The notes below the pieces were generated by a model. It worked only from the letters and a program-made list of their open reading frames with translations, was not told where the DNA came from and ran no database searches. Source: Streptomyces sp. Go-475 (GTDB lineage: Bacteria > Actinomycetota > Actinomycetes > Streptomycetales > Streptomycetaceae). From it: a stretch of 64,000 nucleotides of DNA. The translations under genes and the position numbers were made by a program. Numbering within the stretch: position 1 is the stretch's first letter; every line of letters begins with the position of its first letter. The stretch spans positions 4,011,501-4,075,500 of the forward strand of contig NZ_CP026121.1 of the NCBI RefSeq assembly GCF_003330845.1, read 5' to 3'. Of the stretch, positions 42,833 to 50,988 are shown one piece after another.

Positions 42833-42907
42833 GGTCCTGTGGAGCAGTTTGGAGTGCTCGCCACCCTGTCAAGGTGGAGGCCGCGGGTTCAAATCCCGTC
42901 AGGACCG
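42833..42907 (+). tRNA. tRNA-Asp (GTC), copy 1
   Basis: 75 nt. The acceptor is GGTCCTG/CAGGACC, the anticodon stem CCACCCTGTCAAGGTGG carries GTC, and the T arm is GCGGGTTCAAATCCCGT. An identical copy lies at 60851-60925. Confidence 0.93.
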
Positions 42908-42912
42908 CTGAG

Positions 42913-42926
42913 GTTTCACGTGAAAC
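42913..42926. promoter_or_regulatory. parS chromosome partition site
   Basis: A perfect 14-bp palindrome GTTTCACGTGAAAC, extended to a 20-bp palindrome GAGGTTTCACGTGAAACCTC. It lies in the 24-bp spacer between tRNA-Asp and tRNA-Phe. This is the ParB-binding parS consensus. In Streptomyces many parS sites cluster around oriC. Confidence 0.85.
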
Positions 42927-42931
42927 CTCGT

Positions 42932-43005
42932 GGCTGGGTAGCTCAGTTGGTACGAGCGTCCGCCTGAAAAGCGGAAGGTCGCCGGTTCGACCCCGGCCCC
43001 AGCCA
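42932..43005 (+). tRNA. tRNA-Phe (GAA), element integration site
   Basis: 74 nt. The acceptor is GGCTGGG/CCCAGCC, the anticodon arm CCGCCTGAAAAGCGG carries GAA, and the T arm is CCGGTTCGACCCCGG. Its 3' 44 bases lie inside the 108-bp att repeat, so the tRNA 3' half now comes from the integrated element. A terminator (GAGCCCCTC/GAGGGGCTC with T run) follows at 43027-43062. Confidence 0.93.
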
Positions 43006-43069
43006 CAACCGCCCTCACCAGGGCCTGAGCCCCTCTCCGTCACCATCGGGGAGGGGCTCTTTCGTGCCG
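42962..43069 (+). repeat. attL: tRNA-Phe 3' half plus terminator
   Basis: Matches 54709-54816 over 108 bp with a single mismatch (C at 43025 versus A). It includes the tRNA anticodon arm to 3' end and the following terminator hairpin. Just inside the element, TACGCCAAC repeats at 43072-43080 and 43084-43092 look like integrase arm sites. Confidence 0.9.
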
Positions 43070-43096
43070 CCTACGCCAACCGGTACGCCAACGCCC

Positions 43097-44300
43097 TCAC
43101 GAGAGGGTGTCCCCGAGCTTCCTGAGCGCCTTCCGCTGTTCGTCCAGCGACGCGTGCGCGTAGACCTTCATGGTCACCCCGATGTCGCTGTGGCCGACGA
43201 TCTGCCGAACCACGTGGGGAGGCACGCCGAGGTCGAGCAGGAGCGACACGGCGGAGTGCCGCAGGTCGTGAAACCTGATCTCCAGCCCCAGGCGGGAGCG
43301 AAAGGGGGTGCCAGCTCCGCCGCAGGTTGTCCGGCTCCAGCGGAGTACCGATGCGGGACGTGAAGATCAGCCCGTGTTCCTTCCACTCGATGCCGGCGGC
43401 GGCCCGCTCCTGCGCCTGCCGCTCGCGGTGCTCGGTGAGCGCCTTCACGACGACGGGCGGCAGAGGGACGGTACGCACCGAAGCGAGGGTCTTGGGCTTG
43501 ACCAGCCGCAGCTCACCGCTGACGCGCTGTAGAGCGCGCTCCACGATCAGCGTCTCGCGGTCGAGGTCGACCGCATCCCAGCGCAGCCCGAGCAGCTCGC
43601 CACGGCGCATCCCCAGGACCAGAGCGAGCACGTACAGCGCGTGCAACCGGTCCTCGGCGGACTCGCGGATGAGGAGCCTGGCGTCAGCGACGCTGAGCCC
43701 CTTCCCGGTGTCGTACGAGGGCGTGGGGACCTGCACGAGCTGGGCGACGTTCCGCACGATCAGTTCCTCCCGTACGGCGTTCTGGAGCGCGTTGCGGAGC
43801 ACGGCATGGATGGACTGCACCATGCGGCGGGACAGCAGAGCTTTGCAGCACTCCCCTGTCGCGCAGCACTGCGGCTCGGGCCGCTCCTTGTCCCAGCCGT
43901 GCTTGCAGCACTGGCACTCGGAGGCAACGCGGGCCAGCCACGTCCGGACCTCGGCGGCCCGCAGGGTGCGGATCTTCTTGCGGCCCAGCCCGGGGACCAG
44001 GTGGACCCGGGCCACGCTCTCGTAGCCCTGGTAGGTCTTGGGGCGGCGGTGGACCTTCACCACGGTCGCGAGCCAGTAGGTCAGGTAGTCCTCCAGGTTC
44101 ATGTTCGTGTCGGGCACCGGGATGCCCTGGTTCTCCTGCGCCTGGAGTTCGGTGATCTTGTGGCGTACCTCGTCACGAGTCTTGCCGTAGACCGAGACGC
44201 GCTTGCGGATGCCGCTGGTCGTCGTCACGTACACGCGGCCGTGGTACGTGCCGTCCTTGCGGATGGTGATGCTGCCTTCGCCGTTGGCACGCTTGGCCAT
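43097..44300 (-). pseudogene. int: tyrosine-family integrase, single-base frameshift near the C-terminus
   Basis: About 400 codons. The start MAKRANGEGSITIRKDGTYHGRV, the core-binding domain and catalytic Arg (LVLGMRRGELLGLRWD) are in one frame to about residue 330. The remaining catalytic box FHDLRHSAVSLLLDLG, VGHSDIGVTMKVYAHASLDEQ and stop 43097-43099 are in another. The switch falls in a run of five G (43304-43308). One G fewer would give RRSWHPFRSRLGLEIRFHDLRHS. Without correction the protein loses HxxR, the second His and Tyr, so it would be inactive. Sequencing error, true inactivation and +1 slippage on CCC-C are all possible. The start overlaps the xis stop by one base. Confidence 0.75.
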
Positions 44301-44497
44301 CAGGCGGCCTCCTCCAGTCGGTTCTGCATGAATGCTTGGACCGCGTCGGCGGGGACCCGACGGGCCCGGCCGACGGTGAAGCTCGGGAGCTGCTTGGAGC
44401 GGATCAAGTCGTAGACCTTGAAGCGGCTCAGGCGGAGAGCCGTCATGACCTCGGGGACCGTCAGCGCCTGGTGGGTGGTGGGCAGGGCGGTGCTCAT
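44300..44497 (-). CDS. xis: excisionase (MerR/AlpA-like helix-turn-helix)
   Basis: A 65-residue DNA-binding protein. A winged helix-turn-helix of the Xis/AlpA type carries LTVPEVMTALRLSRFKVYDLIRSKQLPSFTVGRARRV, and the C-terminal helix is VQAFMQNRLEEAA. It bends DNA at att sites and directs the integrase toward excision. The ATG at 44497 is the only start before the domain. Its stop overlaps the integrase start (TGATG), so xis and int are translationally coupled. Confidence 0.88.
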   Translation of the reverse strand: MSTALPTTHQALTVPEVMTALRLSRFKVYDLIRSKQLPSFTVGRARRVPADAVQAFMQNRLEEAA

Positions 44498-44541
44498 GCG
44501 GTGACTCCTCCGGGGCAGTCCTTCGGGGGTCTCTCTGAGGG

Positions 44542-44715
44542 CCGCTACTTCCGCTACCGCCGCTACCGTGCAGGTCAGGGGCCTGTGCGGGGTAGCGGGA
44601 AGGGGTAGCGGTAGCGGATGGGTAGCGGCGCGGTAGCGGCATCCGGAGCCGGTTGCCGCTACCGCGTTGGTGCTGGTCAGGCGGCGTTTTCGGTGCCGGG
44701 TAGCGGAGGTAGCGG
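44542..44715. repeat. GGTAGCGG iteron array, about 11 copies (candidate replication origin)
   Basis: The octamer GGTAGCGG or its complement CCGCTACC occurs at 44551, 44560, 44591, 44604, 44610, 44621, 44632, 44656, 44699 and 44708, with a 7-base partial copy at 44542. The spacing is irregular (6 to 43 bp). The array lies between xis (44497) and the DUF3631 helicase gene and runs into that gene's 3' end (the last two copies are coding). Iterons beside a helicase/primase module suggest the element's replication origin or a Rep/Xis binding region. Confidence 0.65.
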
Positions 44716-45822
44716 ACTTTCCGGGGGTGGGGGGCAGTAGCGGGCCCAGGCGTCCCGGAGATCGGCGGCGTAATAGCCCTTGAGGACGCTCCCGGCGGTC
44801 TTGATGTTGCGGGACGTGATGGGCTCGTTGTCGGCCGTCATGTACTCGGCGAGCATCCGCGACAGGCGCCGGTTGTCGAGCGGCTTGCCGTGGAGGTCGG
44901 CCCAGGGGGCGTCGTCGAGGGCGTTGAGCCGGTCGAGGATGGCGACGGTGGGCAGGCGATCGATGCCGACCATGACGTGATCGCGCAGGTCGGTCAGCAA
45001 GCGGACGCCCAGGCTGCCCTTGTCGTTGGCCTTGGAGGCGGTGACCAGGGTCACGCAGGCTTCGCGGGCCCGGGTGGGCCAGGCGCCGCCGGCCGCGTCG
45101 GCGACGGCGAGCAGGGGTTCCCACACGTCCGCCGGGCGGTCGGTGACGCCGTCGGGCATCTCCGGCCAGGCATCCACCACCTGTGCACGAGCCTGCTCGG
45201 CCCATGCCGCGAGCCGGTCACGCAGCTTGTGTCCCTCGGCCTCGTGGATGCGGGCCCGGTAGGACTCGACGTGTTCGTTGCGGGCCCGTCGGCGCATGCG
45301 GATGATGACGGAGCGGGTCATGATCGTGTCGGGCAGAGAGCCGAGTCCGGCGACCGCGACCCCGCAGTACGAGGGGAAGGCCTGAACGGTCTGGTTGCCG
45401 CCGTCGCCGATGCACCGGTAGGTGACCCCGGAGCGGCGGTGACCTGCGTTGAGGAACCCGCGCAGTTCCTCGTTGTCTCCTGCCTTGGGTCCGAAGATCG
45501 TGTCGATCTCGTCGAACAGGATCGTCGGCCGGCCGTTGGGCCCGGACACCGCCCGGAACAGGGCGGCGGCGGAGGCGTTGACGGCCGTCATGGGCTGCGG
45601 CACGAGGGTTTCGACGATCTCCAGCGCCCGTGACTTGCCCGACCCCGGCTCGGGGGACAGGAAGGCGAGGCGGGGGGTGGAGTCGAAGCAGTCAAGCAGG
45701 TGGGCGTGGGCGTCCCACAGCGTCACGGCCACGTAGGCGGCCTCGGTGGGGAAGACGTTGAAGCGGCGGTGGAAGGCTTCCACCTCGTTCAGCACGGCCG
45801 CGCCGTCGAGGGTGGGGGTCAT
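44677..45822 (-). CDS. AAA/DUF3631-type replication helicase
   Basis: A 381-residue P-loop protein. The N-terminal lead LNEVEAFHRRFNVFPTEAAY is followed by Walker A SPEPGSGKS (about 56-64), Walker B ILFDEIDTIFG (about 101-111), and a sensor-like SVIIRMRRRARNE. The C-terminal winged-helix-like region carries LADMLAEYMT-type residues. This DUF3631 architecture accompanies primase-polymerase proteins in AICEs and is probably the helicase that opens the origin. It uses ATG 45822, which overlaps the upstream gene by 4 bp. Its last codons contain two iterons. Confidence 0.75.
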   Translation of the reverse strand: MTPTLDGAAVLNEVEAFHRRFNVFPTEAAYVAVTLWDAHAHLLDCFDSTPRLAFLSPEPGSGKSRALEIVETLVPQPMTAVNASAAALFRAVSGPNGRPTILFDEIDTIFGPKAGDNEELRGFLNAGHRRSGVTYRCIGDGGNQTVQAFPSYCGVAVAGLGSLPDTIMTRSVIIRMRRRARNEHVESYRARIHEAEGHKLRDRLAAWAEQARAQVVDAWPEMPDGVTDRPADVWEPLLAVADAAGGAWPTRAREACVTLVTASKANDKGSLGVRLLTDLRDHVMVGIDRLPTVAILDRLNALDDAPWADLHGKPLDNRRLSRMLAEYMTADNEPITSRNIKTAGSVLKGYYAADLRDAWARYCPPPPESPLPPLPGTENAA

Positions 45823-46169
45823 GCGGCGGCCCTCCCTTCCTGGGCGGCGGAGGCGGTGTGGGGGCAGACTCCGACGGTCACGCGGGTGGTGAGTTCGATG
45901 ACGGCGGCCCGGCCACGGGCGCGTTCGTGGTGCCCGCACGAGCACAGCCAGTCCGCGACCGGCGGGCGGGTGAAGCGGACCTGAAGCCCCGGCCAGATGC
46001 CGGTGACGACGACCGTGTCCGGGTCAGGGACAAAAGCAGATCGGTCGCCCTTGCGGGCGGCGCCTTTCGGCTCGCCCACGGCCCGTGGTGCTGCGGCCCG
46101 TTCGGCGGCGCGCGGACCGGCCGGGGCGTTGGTGATGCTCTTCAGAGGGGGACGGGGAGAGGGGCTCAT
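45819..46169 (-). CDS. AICE hypothetical protein with Cys/His cluster
   Basis: A 116-residue small protein. After a basic N-terminus, the second half has WLCSCGHHERARGRAAVIELTTRV and then VGVCPHT, a CxCxxH...CxH pattern that may bind zinc. Both ends overlap neighbouring genes by 4 bp (ATGA-type), so it is co-translated with the helicase and primase genes. No known fold was recognised. It probably helps replication, judged only from position. Confidence 0.65.
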   Translation of the reverse strand: MSPSPRPPLKSITNAPAGPRAAERAAAPRAVGEPKGAARKGDRSAFVPDPDTVVVTGIWPGLQVRFTRPPVADWLCSCGHHERARGRAAVIELTTRVTVGVCPHTASAAQEGRAAA

Positions 46170-47071
46170 GCGGCGTTCCTCCTGCCCTGGTTGTGGGTGA
46201 TGGACCAGTCCAGAGCGCTGCGGAGGGTGGAGCGGCACTCGGACGCGGACAGGCCGGCCGCCTCCCCCGCCTCCTGAAGAGCCTGCTCCACCACACTCCT
46301 GGGGTGGTCGCCCCACGCGACGAACCGCCCCATAGCCCGTGCGGCGCGGAACAACGTCGCCTCGCGCTCGCCGACTTGGGCCGCAGCCACGTTCCGTGCC
46401 TCGCTGTCGAGCGCTACATCCGCATATCGGCGGGATTGCCCCGATACGGCCATCGAGGGCGCCTGAGACGCCCTGGGGGCCGGTTGCAGGATGGTTTGCA
46501 GCCACGGCGGCAGAGAGACCGTCTCAGGGCCGCACAGGGCTTCGTACCGTCCGGCGGGGGTGGTGCTACCGGCCGCGACGACGTAGCCGCCCCATGCGCG
46601 GGTGTCGACCGAAGCGGCCACGGTGCCCGCCGTGTTGCCCAGCCGCACACCGGGCGGGGCGGTGAAGTACAGGTGCGTTCCGCCGCTCGCGGTCCGCACG
46701 CGGTAGGTGTCGGGGACGGCGTGCCCGGTGCGCTCGCAGAGCGCCTTGAAGGTCGCCGCGCCGTCAGGCGCGTCCGAACTGCCCTTGTGCTCTGGGGTGT
46801 CCAGGTCGACGACGACCAGCCCGGAGGGGCCGGTGGCGATCCCGACGTTGAACGACGCCCGCGACCAGGCGGCGCGGATCCGGTCCGGGTCGGTGGTGGC
46901 GCGCTGCTCCCACTTCACGTGCCCAGCCGCGCACACGCCAGTGCGGGTGCAGGACTTCTCCCCGTGCAGGGCCGGGGGCTTGCCGCCGGGGCGGAGAGGG
47001 AAGACGTGCCAGCCGCGTTCGGCGGCGTCCAGTGCTGCGCGCAGCAGCGCTCGACGGGGGTCATGGGTCAT
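46166..47071 (-). CDS. bifunctional DNA primase-polymerase (PrimPol)
   Basis: A 301-residue archaeo-eukaryotic-type PrimPol. The N-terminal core (about 10-190) has ALDAAERGWHVFPLRPGGKPP, a CTRTGVCAAGH zinc-like knuckle, VGIATGPSGLVVVDLDTPE with the catalytic acid pair, RVRTASGGTHLYFTAPPG and SVDTRAWGGYVVAAGS. The helical C-terminus includes ARAMGRFVAWGDHPRS. Such proteins prime and extend DNA for AICE and plasmid replication. ATG 47071 precedes the fold. A hairpin (47111-47155) lies just upstream. Confidence 0.88.
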   Translation of the reverse strand: MTHDPRRALLRAALDAAERGWHVFPLRPGGKPPALHGEKSCTRTGVCAAGHVKWEQRATTDPDRIRAAWSRASFNVGIATGPSGLVVVDLDTPEHKGSSDAPDGAATFKALCERTGHAVPDTYRVRTASGGTHLYFTAPPGVRLGNTAGTVAASVDTRAWGGYVVAAGSTTPAGRYEALCGPETVSLPPWLQTILQPAPRASQAPSMAVSGQSRRYADVALDSEARNVAAAQVGEREATLFRAARAMGRFVAWGDHPRSVVEQALQEAGEAAGLSASECRSTLRSALDWSITHNQGRRNAA

Positions 47072-47110
47072 GCTGGATGTCTCCAGTTCTCTTGGTGAGC
47101 GCTGGGTGAC

Positions 47111-47155
47111 AAGGGCGGCCCCGTGATCTTTGGCGAGATGAGGGGGGCCGCCCTT
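47111..47155 (-). promoter_or_regulatory. hairpin between primase and upstream gene
   Basis: A 12-bp perfect stem AAGGGCGGCCCC/GGGGCCGCCCTT. It lies between the small upstream gene (stop 47163) and primase start (47071). It may attenuate transcription into the replication genes or protect the upstream message. Confidence 0.5.
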
Positions 47156-47162
47156 GGCGTAG

Positions 47163-47417
47163 CTAGAACGGCGGTTCGTCGCTGTAGCCGGGCGGGGTGC
47201 GACGCGGCCAGCGGGGCAGGGGCAGGAGGGTCACGGCCCACTGCGTCCAGCAGGGGCAGGGCTCCCAGTCGGTACCGGCGTACTCGCCGTTGTGGTCGCC
47301 ATAGTCGTGCGCGATGCCGCCCACCCCGTCGCAGTCAGGACAGTTGGGGCGAGGGGTGTCGGACAAGGCCAGGGCCCGGCGAGGGCAGTGGGTGACCTTG
47401 ATACGGAGTCGGATCAC
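47163..47417 (-). CDS. AICE small zinc-ribbon-like protein
   Basis: An 84-residue protein. VIRLRIKVTHCPRRALAL opens it, and CPDCDGVGGIAHDYGDHNGEYAG plus WEPCPCWTQW form a Cys-rich ribbon likely to bind zinc (CPxC...CPC). The tail is Pro/Arg rich. GTG 47417 has AACGAGGGGACC upstream and gives a clean start, while the longer open frame is non-coding. Similar small ribbons recur in Streptomyces AICEs without assigned function. Confidence 0.65.
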   Translation of the reverse strand: MIRLRIKVTHCPRRALALSDTPRPNCPDCDGVGGIAHDYGDHNGEYAGTDWEPCPCWTQWAVTLLPLPRWPRRTPPGYSDEPPF

Positions 47418-47434
47418 GGGTGTCGGTCCCCTCG

Positions 47435-47899
47435 TTAGCCGTAGAACTTGTTCCGCTTGATCACGGCTTTGCGGATGTTGACCGTGGTCCCGCCCTGCTG
47501 ACTGCTCGCGCTGAACACCTGGACAGCGATCCAGCCGCCGAAGATCACAGCGGCGAGGATGATGAGCTGGCCGATGAACGCGGTCAGGGCCGCGATGAAC
47601 GACGTGAGCAGCAGCAGGCCGACGCACACGGCGAGGAACCCGACGCCCCCGAGGGCGACGTTCACCGCCGCCCGGGAGACCGGCGGCTTCGTCGCGACCG
47701 GTTCGGGCTGGACGGGGTTGATGGCGTAGCCGGTGACCACCCGGCCGTCCGGCAGGACCACGCTTGCCACGGTCGGGACGTGGCCGGGCTGGACGGGAAC
47801 GAGCGGTGCCGGCGTGACGGCGGCCGGGGTGATGGGGGTGGGCTGGTGGACTTCCACGGCCCGTCCGGTGGGCGCGTGGCCGGGGTGTTCGGGGTACAT
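47435..47899 (-). CDS. SpdD-like membrane protein
   Basis: A 154-residue protein. The Pro/Thr-rich N-terminus carries VLPDGRVVTGYAINPVQPEP. Two membrane helices (about 80-100 and 105-130) follow, and it ends TTVNIRKAVIKRNKFYG, a C-terminus I recognise as typical of Streptomyces SpdD. Spd proteins help spread transferred DNA between mycelial compartments after conjugation. The ATG is at 47899. The gene stands between the replication genes and traB. Confidence 0.65.
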   Translation of the reverse strand: MYPEHPGHAPTGRAVEVHQPTPITPAAVTPAPLVPVQPGHVPTVASVVLPDGRVVTGYAINPVQPEPVATKPPVSRAAVNVALGGVGFLAVCVGLLLLTSFIAALTAFIGQLIILAAVIFGGWIAVQVFSASSQQGGTTVNIRKAVIKRNKFYG

Positions 47900-47991
47900 G
47901 CGGAATCCCTTCCGGCGATGGGGCAGGGAGGCGGAGGCACCCCCTTGGGGGAGCCGTGTGGAGGGGGTTTTCGGGGGTGTGACCTGCGCGC

Positions 47992-48082
47992 CTCCCTGAC
48001 TCCCTGATGGATCATTGCTGCTGGTCAGGGGCAGGGAGGCGGGTCAGGGAGGGGGTCAGGGAGTTCTCCCTGCCTCCCTGAC
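47992..48082. repeat. CTCCCTGAC/GTCAGGGAG repeat cluster (candidate clt)
   Basis: Within 91 bp just downstream of the traB stop, the 9-mer CTCCCTGAC or its complement GTCAGGGAG occurs about eight times, exact or with one to two changes. Copies lie near 47992, 48000, 48023, 48032, 48043, 48055, 48066 and 48074. The run ends in GACCCGG. Streptomyces TraB binds short direct repeats in clt loci close to traB, so this is a candidate. The surrounding non-coding spacer is 47900-48103. Confidence 0.6.
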
Positions 48083-48103
48083 CCGGCAGGCGTTCGGCTC
48101 CCT

Positions 48104-50221
48104 CTACTGCGAGGCGAAAGCGGAATCCGCCTCGGGGCGGTTGGCCAGGGCGCGGTGGAGACGGTCACGGGCGACGACCATGCGGCCGTCGGACTTGTAC
48201 GGCTCGGCTCCGGTGTCCTCCAGCACGCGGCGCAGGTCGGCGAAGGTCCAGCCGCCGTAGGCGTCCTCGTTCAGGGTGGCGAGGCGCTTGAGGACGTCTT
48301 GGGTGACCAGGCGGGGCGCGTCGCCCAGGACGGTGGCGATGTCGGCGAGCGGGTCGCGCTCCTCGCCCCGCTCGATGACCCGGAGCGTGGTGACGCCGTC
48401 GCGCATCGCCTTGGCCCGGTCGGCGATCTCGGTGGCCTGCTCGGTGTCGATGTAGTGGGTGCGGACGTTGATGGACGCCTGACCTGCGGGGATGGCGATG
48501 CCGTCGGAGGCGACGACGACCTGTCCCTTGTCCAGCCCGGGGCGCAGCAGGTTGGGGGCCGCGCCGCCGTCGACTGCCTTGTCCCCCAGCGCCATGCGGG
48601 CCTGCGATTCGGTGCCCAGGGCGAGCGCGGCGCGGGTGTGGGCGCCCTCGCGGACCAGCTTGGGAAGGTTCTGGTCGGTGGGGTCCTGCGTGCCCTGCCA
48701 CATCAGCACGTTGACCGCACGACCCTGGTTGTGGATCTTCCTCACGGCCATGAAGTAGCGGCTGGTGGCCTTGGACCCGCCGTAGGGCCGCTTGTCCTCG
48801 TCCTTGAGCGGGCACATGAACGCCACCTGCGCCTCATCCACCAGCGTGATCAGCGGCGGGAAGGTGGTGCCGGGCGGGGCCTGGAGGCGGCGGTTCATCT
48901 CCTCCACGGCGTCCTCGACCATCTCGGTCGCCTCGATCACGTGCTCGTCGGTCGGGCCCTGGATCAGCACCGTGGCGAGCCCGTCGAACATGGCCCAGTC
49001 ACCGGCGCCCTTGAGGTCGGCGATGCGGAACTCCACCGACCGGTCGAGCGCCAGCCACAGCGCCAGGGCCCGCAGTGCGGCGGTCTTGCCCTGGTTGGAC
49101 AGGCCGGTGATGAGCAGGTGGCGCTGATACAGGCTCAGGGCGGCTGCGTCGCCTCGCAGGTCCTGGCCCCAAGGGGCACGTCCCTTTGCGTAGTCGGCGG
49201 TCAGGGTCTCGTCGGTGACCAGCGGGGACGGGCCGATCGGCTCATCCAGCGCGCCGCTGTCGGCGATCCACAGGCGCACCGTGCGGGCGGCCTGCGGGAT
49301 GGTGATGAACACCTCGTGCTCGTGCCGGGTCAGGTTTTCCGCCAGCTTGCGGCGCCGGTTCTGCACCTCGACCGTCGACACCCCCGACGGCAGCGTGACG
49401 TCGACCTCGACGCCGCATCCGGCGATGCGGATCGGGCCGAGCATGGAGGCGCCGGCGTCGCCCATCTCCTTGATCGCGTTGCGCAGGGCGGGCACCCCGA
49501 GGTCGCGCAGGGCCTTGACGACGATGGACGGGGTGATCGGCTCCCCCTCCCCGTTGCGGACGTTGGCGGGCAGGGCCCAGTTCGGGGCGGCCTGCTGCTT
49601 GCGGCCGACGGCCCACAGGGCGAGCAGGGCCAGGAACGGGCCGATCGTGAGCGCCGGACCCCAGACGATCTGCACGATCCGGATCAGGGTGCCGATGAAG
49701 TCGATGGTCGCGCTCAACGGGGTGATGACATCGCCGACCTGCTTGGTGTTGAGCGCCATCACGATCCCGAGGGCGACCAGCAGGCCAACGCTCATACCGG
49801 CGCCGACCCCGACCGCCTTGGCCGCGTCCACCGGCGAGTGAAGCAGGTCCATCCGCCGGCGGTGCCGGGCCTCGCGGAAGCGCTGCAGACGCTCCTCCCA
49901 CTCTTCGGCGACCTCGTAGTTCCCTGCCGCTTCGGCCGCACGGAGCATGCGCTCGTAGCGGGCACCGGTACGGCCGTCCCAGGTGCGGCGGGCCACGATC
50001 CGGCCCCCGTTGAACGTGTAGAGGCCGTGGCGGGCCACCGTGCGGACGACCGTCTTGGTGTTCTCGTGCGTGGCGGCCGTCTTGATGGCCCTGCCGGAGC
50101 GCACCCACAGCGGCACGGGCCGCGCGGGCGGCGCGTCCGGCACGACGGTCAGCACGGTGGGAGCGGTGTCCGGGGACGGGGGATCGGCGGCCTTGTGGAG
50201 GTGGACGACGTTCTCAGACAT
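48104..50221 (-). CDS. traB: FtsK/SpoIIIE-like DNA translocase TraB
   Basis: A 705-residue septal-type conjugation protein. Two membrane helices (about 137-158 and 178-206) follow a basic cytoplasmic N-terminus. The FtsK-like motor has Walker A ITGLSNQGKT (about 371-380), Walker B PLITLVDEAQVAF (about 455), and a C-terminal winged helix (LATLNEDAYGGWTFADLRRVL). TraB hexamers pump double-stranded DNA between hyphae. ATG 50221 is chosen at MSENVVHLHK. Earlier codons are non-coding. Downstream 9-mer repeats could be its recognition site. Confidence 0.88.
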   Translation of the reverse strand: MSENVVHLHKAADPPSPDTAPTVLTVVPDAPPARPVPLWVRSGRAIKTAATHENTKTVVRTVARHGLYTFNGGRIVARRTWDGRTGARYERMLRAAEAAGNYEVAEEWEERLQRFREARHRRRMDLLHSPVDAAKAVGVGAGMSVGLLVALGIVMALNTKQVGDVITPLSATIDFIGTLIRIVQIVWGPALTIGPFLALLALWAVGRKQQAAPNWALPANVRNGEGEPITPSIVVKALRDLGVPALRNAIKEMGDAGASMLGPIRIAGCGVEVDVTLPSGVSTVEVQNRRRKLAENLTRHEHEVFITIPQAARTVRLWIADSGALDEPIGPSPLVTDETLTADYAKGRAPWGQDLRGDAAALSLYQRHLLITGLSNQGKTAALRALALWLALDRSVEFRIADLKGAGDWAMFDGLATVLIQGPTDEHVIEATEMVEDAVEEMNRRLQAPPGTTFPPLITLVDEAQVAFMCPLKDEDKRPYGGSKATSRYFMAVRKIHNQGRAVNVLMWQGTQDPTDQNLPKLVREGAHTRAALALGTESQARMALGDKAVDGGAAPNLLRPGLDKGQVVVASDGIAIPAGQASINVRTHYIDTEQATEIADRAKAMRDGVTTLRVIERGEERDPLADIATVLGDAPRLVTQDVLKRLATLNEDAYGGWTFADLRRVLEDTGAEPYKSDGRMVVARDRLHRALANRPEADSAFASQ

Positions 50222-50320
50222 GCTGGGAGTTCTCCTGACTGCCCCAACAGGGCGGGAGTGGGGGAGAACCGGGGTGGCCGGGTCCGTGGAAAGAGCGGCC
50301 ACCCCGGGTGTGATGGCTGG

Positions 50321-50638
50321 TCAGAACCAGCCGGAGGACTTCTTCTTGGCCTTGTCGCGGGCGGCCTCGGTGATGAGCCTCTGACGCTCGCCGTGCAGGG
50401 CGTTCAGTTCCGCGTTCAGCCGGAGTTCGGCAGAGCTGCCGGTGGCGTCCATGCGCCGTTCCTCGCGGCCCGCGCTACGGCCCCGGGCCACCTTGTAGGC
50501 GCCGCTGGCCAGGGCGCGGGCCATGGCCCGGCGCTCGCTGCCGTTCAGCGGCCACCACTCACCCCGGCGGACCGCTTCCAGCTTCTTCGTCGTCGCCTGG
50601 ATCTCGCGGTCCAGGCGACGAATGTCGGCGTTGCGCAT
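50321..50638 (-). CDS. AICE helical hypothetical protein
   Basis: A 105-residue basic protein predicted to be largely helical. IRRLDREIQATTKKLEAVRRGEWW and AELNALHGERQRLITEAARDKAKKK look like coiled-coil segments. A middle basic patch RGRSAGREERRM may touch nucleic acid. ATG 50638 lies 3 bp from the upstream gene. Family unknown, but such genes follow traB in many AICEs. Confidence 0.6.
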   Translation of the reverse strand: MRNADIRRLDREIQATTKKLEAVRRGEWWPLNGSERRAMARALASGAYKVARGRSAGREERRMDATGSSAELRLNAELNALHGERQRLITEAARDKAKKKSSGWF

Positions 50639-50640
50639 GG

Positions 50641-50988
50641 TCAGGTACTCCTCGGGGAGTCGGCGGAGTCGGGATAGGCGCAGGTCACGCACATGCCGAG
50701 CGAGGCGGGGATGACGTAGCCCGCATCGGTCCGGCAGGCGGGGCAGACGCGGCGGGCGGCGTTGGCCTTATCCAGCGCCGCCCGCCGGCCCGGGGTCATC
50801 GGCCTCACCGGTTTGGCGAGGTCGACGCGGTAGAGGTAAGCGACCAGGGGCCCCCGGCGGCGGCGTGGCCGTTCGAGCTGAGCGGCCACGCCCTGGCCGC
50901 CGGGCCGAAGCCCACGGGCGCGGAGTTGGCGTCGGGTGGCGTAGCCGTCCGGGGCCAGGCGCCACCGGTAGACCGGCAGCGCGCCCAT
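50641..50988 (-). CDS. RRQRL-motif zinc-binding-like protein
   Basis: A 115-residue protein. The N-terminus has YRWRLAPDGYATRRQLRARGLRPGGQ, the middle GPLVAYLYRVDLAKPVRPMTP and the C-terminus CPACRTDAG...CVTCAYPDS, two CxxC knuckles that fit one zinc ion. It resembles the RRQRL-motif family common in Streptomyces mobile elements. ATG 50988 overlaps the upstream stop (TGATG), so it is co-translated with the Spd-like protein. Confidence 0.65.
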   Translation of the reverse strand: MGALPVYRWRLAPDGYATRRQLRARGLRPGGQGVAAQLERPRRRRGPLVAYLYRVDLAKPVRPMTPGRRAALDKANAARRVCPACRTDAGYVIPASLGMCVTCAYPDSADSPRST

